Below are positions 55,847 to 64,000 of a stretch of DNA of 64,000 nt, piece by piece (within the stretch, counting starts at the first letter, position 1; each line of letters opens with the position of its first letter). A program made the translations under genes and the position numbers. A model generated the notes under the pieces. That model ran no database searches. It worked only from the letters and a program-made list of their open reading frames with translations, and was not told where the DNA came from. Origin of the DNA: Symsagittifera roscoffensis (Eukaryota; Xenacoelomorpha; Acoela; Convolutidae). The stretch lies in the NCBI RefSeq assembly GCF_963678635.1, contig NC_087065.1, positions 11,613,579 to 11,677,578 on the forward strand. The letters are read 5' to 3'.

Positions 55847-56162
55847 TTCGACCAGAATGTACAAAAATGCAGTTTTGCAATCGATATTTTATCGATCTGA
55901 AAGAGGACATCTGACCTGGAAGGTTGATGGTTTTAATGGATTAGCAGCGTTATTTGAACGATTAGACAAATCGGGAAAGGTTAGTTTTAAGAGATGTGCT
56001 AATTTTTAAAAGTTCGATTTGGGCGTGAACAACACGTAACCTTTTTATATTTCGCACACACTGAAACGGTGAAACAGAACAACAATAGTTGCAGTGAAAA
56101 CAACTGCGAGAAAACGACAACATATTGAAACTGGGGTTGGAATTTGTCAGGAACCATTCCGA

Positions 56163-56196
56163 GTTGTAACGATTGTGCTGCTACAATCGTTACAAC
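56163..56196. repeat. Perfect 14-bp inverted repeat (hairpin)
   Basis: Arms GTTGTAACGATTGT and ACAATCGTTACAAC with a GCTGCT loop. No T-run follows, and the role is unknown. Confidence 0.8.
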
Positions 56197-56271
56197 GCAG
56201 AACCCGAGAAAAAAGAAGGGTGTTGGGACGGCGTGTCCAGCTGTCCGGAAAGAAATAGGAAGGCTATTTCC

Positions 56272-56289
56272 CCGGATTCCGGAATCCGG
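56272..56289. repeat. Perfect 18-bp palindrome
   Basis: CCGGATTCCGGAATCCGG is its own reverse complement, extended imperfectly by CC and GGG outside. Confidence 0.85.
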
Positions 56290-56824
56290 AGGGGTCTCGG
56301 GCCCAAAATTCAAACTGTAATGTATAAACTTTTAGCTTCCTGGTCATGTCCTGAGTTGAAATTAATTAACATCCCGATTCATTTTCAGAGAATGAGAAGC
56401 TAGGAGTGAGGGAAAGGGTTGATCCATCTTCGATGGAGACGATGATTTTTATCCACTGAACAAAAACATTCGTAATATAATAAATCGTAGTAGCACTATT
56501 TTTAGGAGTGGTCTTGTGGTATGGGGGTACTGAGACCCAGCCATGAGCTAACTATTTTTGCATATAATTAAGTTTACTTGAGTGTTTTGTCCGGTCCGAA
56601 GCCGGACACACTAACATTGTTGTTGACCCGATGTTAGGAAAACCACCAAAAGAACTGGCTTTGGCAGAGACGGTGAAAAGCATGTAGAGCTGTGTTTAGA
56701 CGCTAGCCAGTCGTTTTAGAACCTAGCTTTATTTTCCGTCGATATGTGCTTCCGTGCGAATGTTACATAGATGTTTTTAAGGCGCTCCTGGGTGTTATTC
56801 TTTTTTAACATCATGACCGTCAGA

Positions 56825-56895
56825 ACCGTTAACCAGCAGTCCGCGCCGAGCGGATGCTCAAAACAACGCCCTAACCACCGGGCGGAAGGGTAGTT
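56825..56895 (-). mobile_element. SINE-like tRNA remnant
   Basis: The minus strand reads CTTCCGCCCGGTGGTTAGGG, an A-box-like GGTGGTTAGGGCG, with a weak B-box-like GGTTCTGACGG about 45 bases on. Different from the SINE at 14880. The tail is not clear. Confidence 0.35.
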
Positions 56896-57069
56896 TGGAA
56901 CGCGGAAGCCTTCAGGATTCCCGTGAATAGCTTTTTAACCCAGTTAAGACCAAGCATTCACGAAGCAGGAAGGGTGGGGTGATTCGCGGTCCCGTCATTT
57001 CCTAAGTAGTACGTGACCAAAAACATTTCAAAAAAAAAACATACAAGAAACCTGTCGCGAGAAACTCGA

Positions 57070-57174
57070 GCATGATAGGCTGAATTCAAATTTTTGAAAA
57101 ATTCTATTTCACCCCAAAATCATGTTTTAAACGTTGCTCAAGGTCAAACTTCCAAATGTGACCGACTGGCACAG
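57070..57174 (-). repeat. Fragment of large-element 3' tail
   Basis: Matches 29269-29370 and 58138-58240 (GAGCATGATAGGCT, TTTTTGAAAAATT, TTGCTCAAGGTCAAACTTC, GTGACCGACTGGCACA). It breaks off at 57174 into unrelated sequence. Confidence 0.7.
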
Positions 57175-57342
57175 CCTTATCAAAAGGTATAGCCAGCAAC
57201 CCATTATCTTTGAGATATTAACTCGGTTTTCAACGGCTTCATTCTCTTTGGGTTTGCCTTACTTTTTTTGCATATGCCTTTGCCGCGGCTCCTATTTCAC
57301 ATTAAGTTTCACCAGATGTTTTTTTTTGGTTTTTCTATCGTG

Positions 57343-58681
57343 TGTAACAGTCGCCTACTTCGGTCACATGTGAGGCTTAAGAAAAATAGGCCCTATAACC
57401 ATTGGCTCAGGAGTCAGGGACACTATCTCTTGTGTTTTTCTACCTCAAAACGGTCGGAGCCAAATCCGTTCACTTGCGACATGAGACTAAAACCCGTTAC
57501 AGCTTACAGGCCACTACCAAAATACCCCCCCCCCACTCTAGAAAATAAAAACGTCCCCATACTTAGGTCTCAAAATACCCAAAATACACGAACGCCGTTA
57601 AAAACAGGGTCGGAACAATCCGTTAAGTTACTTTTTATTGGACAGTGGAACTTTGATCCATTTCAGATGGATCAACCTAAAACTCGCCTTACCTCAACAT
57701 ACTTATCATAAAATACACTCGGGAAAATTAAATTAGGTACTCACATAGCAGCACACTTGAGAATCAGAGTAATTAAGCTAATTAGTAACTCTAGCATAAA
57801 TATAATTGAATATAACTCGAGAAGTTTTCTATCAATGAATTCCAATCGAAGGAAATGAGTTTTAACTTGAGAATATAGTTTTGGGTCTGAACCATTGGGA
57901 GACTTCAGTTGTCTACCTTTCTACTGAAGGTTCACTCTGGTTCAGCTGAATTCCGATCTTCTTTCGTAATCACTCTGTCTCCTATGTCAAGATAGGACAG
58001 CTCTACTCTCGTGTTTTTTATTATAATCTCGGAAATTGCGAATAGCAATTTCCAGCTGTTTTTTCTGTCACTTTCCCGCAATTGCGACTCGGTCGTTCTG
58101 ATTTTATTTTTGATGTTTTCAGTTGTCGCGAGAAAATTGAGCATGACAGGCTCAATTCGAATTTTTGAAAAATTAAACTTCATCCCAAAACCACGTATTT
58201 CGTATTCCTCAAGGTCAAACTTCCAGATATGACCGACTGGCACATACTCTCAGGACTCAAGATCGATGTCCTCATTGCGTGCTGTTGTTTGTCAGTGAAT
58301 CCCCAGAAACCCGAGTGTTGCTCAAGGTACAGTGCCAGTGGTCATTTGCAGAAGTTTGCAGCAGACTTAAGTTTATCTACACCCCAAAAATCACAACCAT
58401 GTAAAATTTTCACCTTATCGCTAAACAGCAATCAAAATCCGCACACACCTGCACCATTGAATTTTCGCTTTTTAAGCTAGTATTTTAAAATTTCTTTTGT
58501 CCTATTCAATCAGGAAATTGTCATGCAGCATTTTGATTTATATAATAGATATAGCATATTACTAACAATATCTCATTTGTTAAAATTTCTTTTTCGTGAA
58601 CCCAGATTTCATCCAAGTTCACCTTCGAGCCCCCTCCCTCTCAAGACTCAAGACTCTAGATATTCCTTTTGAGCCACCGGC
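57343..58681 (-). repeat. 3' non-coding tail / LTR-like block, copy 2
   Basis: Collinear with 28540-29799. Begins TGTAACAGTCGCCTACTTCG, includes the CCCTATAACCATTGG, GATCCATTTCAGATGGATCA and CATGCAGCATTTTGA landmarks, and leads directly into the 3' end of the long minus-strand frame. Confidence 0.55.
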
Positions 58682-59605
58682 TCACCTCGTGTTCTTCACC
58701 CTCGAGGTACCCGACCCAGATATATTTGACACTGTGATCTGTTTCAATAGTGCCTCTTCATCATCGGAGCTGATCACAATCTCCTCCCAAGCCTTCAGCT
58801 GTTCATAGGATCGCATCCACTCCCTTTGCTCCTGCAATCTCTTCACTTGATTTGGTAAGCTCTTCACCTTCGACTCCCGGTTCAAACAGAAGGAATGGTG
58901 AAGACTCAGGCTTACATTCTTCGCCAGGTCCTCCTCCAGTATCGACTCCCTCGCTCTAGTGTTGTTTCTGGATACTCTACCCACTCTTTTCCGCCCCGTC
59001 GTGATCGCATTTCGATGGGTCAGCAGAGGTTTCTTGAAGGCATCTGGTCCTATCTCGGCCTGGAACTGTCGATATTCCTTTTGATGTTTCCTCATGTGAT
59101 CCTTCGTCACCACGTATAACCAGGACGTTAACGTCGCGCGAAACCAAGGAAAGAACCTCAGGCGGCTCCACATGTGTCTGACTTCCATTGGTATGGCAAA
59201 TACCTTGCATGCGGTGTCGAACAACTCAAATTTCCTGCTGTAATCTTTCGCGTGAATCGACTCTGCCGTTGGCGTCTTCGATTCCCGATACTTTGCTATA
59301 TTTTCCTCAATCCATCGTAGAGCCAGCATCGTGCTCACAACCAAGATGGTCACCTTCTGCTGATGATCGGGCAATCCTATCGACCGAATTTCTTCCACAT
59401 CCCAGACCAGGCAGAGGTTTGCGTGATCCGGATACCACACTTTTTGTGCCAGACAGTGGCATGGACATTCCCCATGTGTGAGGTCGATACTCCTAAGATT
59501 GCGCTCTCCCGAGGCTTTTAGGAGAGGTTCATGTTCCATCATCTTCTCGTGCATCGAATTGTTCTCCTCCATGTTTGGAGCACCACCCATAGGTTTCCCG
59601 ATCAC
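58682..59605 (-). CDS. Long frame copy 2, C-terminal piece (307 codons, unknown)
   Basis: The longest intact C-terminal frame. It has a Cys/His cluster at residues 47-65 (C47, C49, H50, C51, H61, C65) that could bind a metal, then helical, Trp-containing sequence (RHMWSRLRFFPWFRATLTSW) and a basic-then-acidic end (VKRLQEQREWMRSYEQLKA, ISSDDEEALL). Homologous to 29803-30381 and adjacent frames of copy 1. No family recognised. It ends at a natural-looking stop 5 bases before the shared non-coding tail. Probably part of a longer polypeptide. Confidence 0.55.
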   Translation of the reverse strand: MIGKPMGGAPNMEENNSMHEKMMEHEPLLKASGERNLRSIDLTHGECPCHCLAQKVWYPDHANLCLVWDVEEIRSIGLPDHQQKVTILVVSTMLALRWIEENIAKYRESKTPTAESIHAKDYSRKFELFDTACKVFAIPMEVRHMWSRLRFFPWFRATLTSWLYVVTKDHMRKHQKEYRQFQAEIGPDAFKKPLLTHRNAITTGRKRVGRVSRNNTRARESILEEDLAKNVSLSLHHSFCLNRESKVKSLPNQVKRLQEQREWMRSYEQLKAWEEIVISSDDEEALLKQITVSNISGSGTSRVKNTR

Positions 59606-59872
59606 GTTTTGTCTCTCGTGGTCAATTGTGTTTTAATTTTCCAAACCCAAAAGTTCTTCCCCCCAGATTTCACTCAAGTCATCCCTCTGTTCTCTCGGCA
59701 CTGTTCCTCGGATTTTCCTCAACAACCTGTGTGAGTGATGCGACATCCGAGCCAGTCTTACACACTTGGGCACTGAGAAGGTCTTGTCTATTAATACCCT
59801 TTGGCTGGATACTCACCATCGCCATGTGCAATGGGTAGTGGCTGCCGCATAGGTTGGCCATCACTGACCCCA

Positions 59873-60175
59873 CTAGGGATTCGCATTTAGAGGCAGACCA
59901 TAGGCTTCGCTCATAGGAAATCCCATTTCCGCTTCAAGTCCGACTATCAACCACTCAGCCACTATCTGTACTTCACTCTTCTCCCTCTCAAACCAAGTGA
60001 CTAGATCTTCTTTTTGGAAGGACTGTATCCTAACGCATGACCGTCCATCACAGGTGTGCTCGCCATTCCCACACGTCGAGTCAAGACAACTACCCGGCTC
60101 CATTTTCTTCACCGACCTTACGTTACTCGTCGCTTCTCCTGACTCCTTCGCCTGAGGCAAGATCAGCTTGTGCAC
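59873..60175 (-). pseudogene. Long frame copy 2, Cys-cluster piece
   Basis: A 100-codon frame with four Cys in SCLDSTCGNGEHTCDGRSC, shared with copy 1 (three of the four Cys), so a small zinc-binding module is possible. It is frameshifted relative to both neighbours. Confidence 0.45.
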
Positions 60176-60326
60176 TATATGCCAGATCTTCGTCCTCCGC
60201 TGGTGCTAACCTCACTCGCTCTGTGACTTCCTCGATCAGGCTCGCATGGGGCGTGGACACCAGGAGGGCCTCCCAGATTCGTGACTAACATGCCATTCCC
60301 GTTACCCATCTTCAGCTTGACTCTAA

Positions 60327-61235
60327 CTACTTGAGCGCGGCACGCTTATCACCTCTGGTGTTTTCTCGAGAATCAAAGCCATCAAACCCTCGGTCTCTCT
60401 CTCTCTCTACTGTGTCTATTTTCACTATCTTATCTGTCCAAAACTTTAGTAGTTCCGCTACCTCGTAGTTCCTGTGAGCGTCTCCGGCTTCCGAGTCCAG
60501 GAAAGGATTGTACGCCATCCCCATCACTCCAGACACGTACTGATATTCTCCCTTCTTATTGGGTTTCAAGAACCCTCCTGACGAGGCCAAGTTACGGTGT
60601 AGGTCGTGTCCCTCCTCAAACTTCTTGTTGTAGAATCTCCGTATCTCGTCTAACTTCCTGTGGCTCTCTAGAGACTGCCTGGAACCATCCTCCTTTTCTA
60701 TCCCAGTACTCTGGTATACATTCAAGATGACTGCTGAGATTCTCCTTTCCACTGCCTTACTCCTGATTGCTCTTTGCTGACATGCTAGGATGGTGCTGTG
60801 AGTCATCACCGACATTATCCACCTCAAGAAGCAAGTAGCGTCTTCCTTCCTTGCCAGGCTCAGACCTGAGTAATCCCTAGCAATGTGTTGCATCAATGTC
60901 TGATATATTTCTAGGCTTTTCCCACCCAGTTTCAACTTGTCATGCGAGGTCAGCGTTTCTAATTCTATTCTCACCAGGATCCACGCGAACATCAATTGTC
61001 CCGCTGTTCTAACGAAGGGATTCGCCATCAACGGTGACGCCGATGAGGATGCCCTCATCGCTTCTTCAAAATGATCCCTTAACAAGTTCTGCCAAGTTCT
61101 CTTCAGTTGGCTCCCCAATTCTAATTTGTTAATCTCAGCCTTATGCTGGGAAGCCCAGTTGCGTCGCTTGCGTGACACTCCACTGTCGAGTTTCTTTAGG
61201 CAGTCTGCCAGTTCCTTCAATGTTTCCAGGGCCAC
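60327..61235 (-). pseudogene. Long frame copy 2, helical piece (302 codons)
   Basis: Homologous to 31126-32431 in copy 1 (WWVALETL, SRKRRNWASQHKAEINKLEL, IRRFYNKKFEEGHDLH, NPFLDSEAGDAHRNYEVAEL). The last 20 or so codons are out of frame because of a CT repeat at about 60390-60407; copy 1 reads RPSLGLLFEKMPEVI there. Probably all-helical. Function unknown. Confidence 0.5.
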
Positions 61236-61314
61236 CCACCACGGCCGGGAAGTGTTCCTCGTTTTATTCTTCTCAAGAGGATCACTAGTTACTTGCTTCC
61301 CAGTGGCCTGGTGT

Positions 61315-62406
61315 TCATTTGAGACTCATTCTTTGCCAACGTCTACTTCCCATGTCTGCCCGGGGCTTGAACCTCGTTTCATCTTTGTCCTCTGGGGCTT
61401 GAAGTCTTCTTCCGTTGTCGAGTTGGTGGAAACCTCCATCTTTCTTTCTACCTCGAGAAATTTTCTTTGGTTCGTAGCTACTCTTGTAGGCTGCTGTCTT
61501 CCACCGTGCCAGAACCATGGGAGCCGTCTCTCTCAGGTTTTTCTCTGAGACTGCGTCCGCCGAAGGACTACCCAACCCTTCTACCTCTCTCTTTCTCTTG
61601 CGAGACTTCACGTCTTTACTTGTGGGCGTTGCCGTTATCATCACTGATTCGACCTCTTTGTCTCCATCCAACCCTTCCAACTCTTGCCTCCCCCCTGCTC
61701 GTGCCTTAAGGATATTATTACTTTTAATTATATTACTAGTCTCAACCTTATCCCCCCTTACACCTTCAATTATTTTATCGACAATTTTTTGTTTCAGAGT
61801 AGAGCTGTCTTTACACTCGTCTTCTTTGGTCTTCAGTGGCGCCTTTCTCAATTCGATCATCTTGCTCAGCAGCTCTCCTCTTGCTTTTTCATCCAGACCT
61901 GTTCTCATCAGGACAGGTTCACCGAACTTCACCACCGTGCTGCACAGTTCTTCTTTGAAATTGTCTAGCGTGATCTTGCTATTCACCTCTCGGTTAAACT
62001 CTCTCAAGAATTCTCGCCAAGCGTTCTCATCCAGAGTCCCTAGGAACATGGTCTTGTTTCCCTCGAAGGTATTTTTTCCGCTCTCCTCTGCACTCAAGAG
62101 TATCATTCCCATATTGGAAGTCTCGCTCGTCAGTGGCAATTCTAGATTCTTGCGGGGAGATGAGGTCAGAGGTGGCGTGGCAGTGTCTGCCCAATCTTCT
62201 CCGCTCAGGTCTTTCAACAGTTCTCGAGTGGTGAAATCCTCATCTGCTGGTTTTGGTTCAGGCGTGTTCCCCAATTCCATCTCCTCTCCTGCCTCACTGA
62301 GAGTCTCATCCATGCTTTCTTCTCCTGACTCGACTCTCCTTCTCTCGAGTATCCTCCTGAACCGATCTTCTACAGGGCCGCTTCTTTTGTCTCCAGGGGT
62401 GCCCAC
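61315..62406 (-). pseudogene. Long frame copy 2, acidic/basic middle (363 codons)
   Basis: Begins MGTPGDKRSGPVEDRFRRIL, then an acidic stretch, SPRKNLELPLTSETSNMGM, a region absent from copy 1 (KARGELLSKMIELRKAPLKT) and a likely nuclear-localisation-type run SRKRKREVE. Near the end it slips frame; the matching frame ends at TGA 61326-61328, the same place as in copy 1. Confidence 0.5.
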
Positions 62407-63088
62407 TGACAGGGGGTGATGGTGTCCTTGGATCCGATTTCTTGTATTCTGTCAGAGCCACATACAACGGGCCTGCTGCATCCAGCTCCTCCCCTTCCTG
62501 TCTCATCTCCACCTGTTCCAGTCCGTAAGGCGCCCGGTATTTTCTTGTGGCAAACTTCATTTCGTCTTTTAGCGCAATGTGTCCTTCTTCTACAATCATC
62601 CTGCCATCGTCCCACACCGGTAACATATTCTCCAAACCCGCCCGATCAAGCGTTCTGAAGATCTCTCGCACCTCGAATTTTGGGGGCATTGAGCCTCTCA
62701 TCTTCTTCGCTTGAGTCGTCCATGAGTTTATTTTTATATCACAGGTGTGAAAATAGACCGCTGCGGTATAGCCGATGAATAGGGGATCCCAGCCATCGGT
62801 GAATTCCCTTTGCTGCCTCTCCGCCGCTGCTCTCGCGAACAGGGATGGGACCACCATGGAACTGTTCATTCCCAGGGTCATTCTCCTGACCGTTGGGAAC
62901 TCGGGAATGGTTGCTGGCAAGATTTCCTTCTCTAGTATTGCCTCTAGCTCCCTTTTCACCAACTCGTAGCTTTTCTTCCATGCGGGAATTCTCAACATCT
63001 CTTGTCCACTCGCCGTCAGGGGATTCAAGTTCCAGAACTTGGGATAAGTTTCGACGGGGCCTTCACGTTTCCCCCCCCCATCCTGCAC
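62306..63088 (-). pseudogene. Long frame copy 2, central piece (260 codons)
   Basis: Continues the frame that stops at TAG (63088 region; copy 1 has CAG there). An eight-G run at 63071-63078 gives a +1 shift relative to copy 1. Landmarks are AWKKSYELVKRELEAILEKE, TIPEFPTVRRMTLGMNSSMV, DGRMIVEEGHIALKDEMKFA and TRKYRAPYGLEQVE. A further +1 C near 62408-62413 throws the end out of frame. Confidence 0.5.
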
Positions 63089-63996
63089 TACAGTTGCCCT
63101 CGGAAATTGTATACCATCAACACGGGATCTTTCACTTTTCTGAAGAGTACCGTGTTAGTCATTTGCGCCCTCAGCACCTCTTGCTGACACCAGTTGAGTG
63201 CCGTCCCATCCAACACACTTCTCAGGCTCAAGTGTGCCACGGAGTTGCGGTAAGCCGTCACTAGAGGATCTGGAAACGCGTATGTTACAGCTGGTCCGTA
63301 AATGCAGGTTACGACCTCCTCCAGCCCCCGGATTATCCCCATTGGGTCCGATCTCATCGCCAGGCACAGGTCTGTCAACAGAGGCATGCCAACATTCACT
63401 TGTCTCCAATCATCTTTCGTTTTCGGATTCTTTTCCTCGCCAGTCATATGTCGATTCTGCATCAGGAGATACTCCACCAGCAGCGTTTTCAGTCCCGCAG
63501 CACATTTATATGAGTAGGTGTCTATGCTCGAGTGGGTTTTCCCCATCGACAGGGGCTCCCCATATTTCGTCAGTCGATGAAATGACACCAGCTCACCATG
63601 GGTCAGGAGCACCAGTGCCAGATATCCGTCAATCCGTAGTGTTTCCACACCCCGACTGAACATATACGCTGGACCCATGTTGAATAGGTACCTCGGATAA
63701 ACTAGGTACAGTGCCAACAACAGGCTGATGGGCTTGCTCAGTATTTCTTGTACAAAGGCTCCAAAAATGGTCTCCTTTGCACCAAACACTCCAGCCATGA
63801 ATTCCTTCTCCCAACAAGGACTCAAGAACTTGAGAATCTCGTAATCTTTTCTTGTCCTCAGCTCGCCCTTTGCGTGCTTCCTCCAGAATCCCCCGATTGT
63901 GACCTCGTTTGCAGCCGTGACTAACCTGGTCACCGTCATCTCCCTACTCTCGGCCACTTCCAACTTCTCCTCAAGAAAACTGCAGATCTGCTTCAC
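63088..63996 (-). pseudogene. Long frame copy 2, central piece (302 codons, partial)
   Basis: Opens at the window edge (KQICSFLEEKLEVAESREMT) and certainly continues upstream. Landmarks are FLSPCWEKEFMAGVF, PISLLLALYLVYPRYLFNMG, LVEYLLMQNRHMTGEEKNPK, NVGMPLLTDLCLAMRS and CIYGPAVTYAFPDPLVTAYR. It is less damaged than copy 1 at 34065-34900. The hydrophobic stretch around ISLLLALYLVYP is too short and polar-flanked to call a membrane segment. Unknown function. Confidence 0.5.
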
Positions 63997-64000
63997 AAGA

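Larger units (their letters stand above)
55847..57069. other. Unassigned region with palindromes
   Basis: No gene recognised. Contains two perfect palindromes (56163-56196 and 56272-56289), a small GTCCGG/CCGGAC hairpin near 56600 and a SINE-like tRNA remnant. Confidence 0.4.

Overview
The window looks like AT-rich genomic DNA of an invertebrate animal, plausibly an arthropod (inference). It has spliced genes with GT-AG introns, metazoan-type genes and many degraded transposable elements. I saw nothing prokaryotic, and I could not place the species.

Layout. 1-1 kb: a decayed non-LTR retrotransposon. 1.54-1.85 kb: a short inverted-repeat (MITE) element with a probable 8-bp target duplication. 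2.2-4.4 kb (+): an intronless gene for a SCYL3/PACE-1-like pseudokinase, of normal length but with one in-frame TAA. 4.7-4.9 kb (-): a FLYWCH-like zinc-finger remnant. 7.56-12.77 kb (-): a spliced major-facilitator transporter of SLC18B1 type; four exons can be joined in phase and the last one was not found. Its 3.6-kb intron holds a LINE 3' end and AT-rich repeats.

14.3-27.5 kb (-): a decayed Ty3/Gypsy element with 3' LTR, polypurine tract, integrase, RNase H, RT, Gag zinc knuckles and a probable primer-binding site. A tRNA-derived SINE sits inside it. The 5' half, together with a plus-strand LINE fragment, was tandemly duplicated (about 3.8 kb), and a 1.2-kb piece was duplicated again.

28.5-49.2 kb (-): the most unusual part. 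Upstream is a Gypsy-type Pol (RT, RNase H, integrase) with a C-terminal macro-domain-like fold. About 0.5 kb downstream is a very long, broken reading frame of about 7.5 kb. It begins with an SGNH/GDSL hydrolase whose catalytic residues are intact, followed by a second degenerate SGNH-like module and then unrecognised sequence. A 4,955-bp stretch of the Pol region with a 63-bp minisatellite is present twice in tandem, almost identically. Inside the RT is an inverted copy of a diverged RT segment, making a hairpin. A second copy of the long frame and its non-coding tail occupies 57.3-64.0 kb and runs off the window.

50-55.3 kb (+): two possible host exons of unknown identity, a decayed Ty1/Copia element with both LTRs, and a 90-bp exon resembling the ATM-kinase N-lobe. 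55.3-57.2 kb: a possible solo LTR of the large element family, two perfect palindromes, a SINE-like tRNA remnant and a fragment of the large-element tail.

Nearly all mobile elements carry stops or frameshifts. The host genes are the SCYL3-like gene, the transporter and perhaps the exons at 50.0-50.4 and 55.15 kb.
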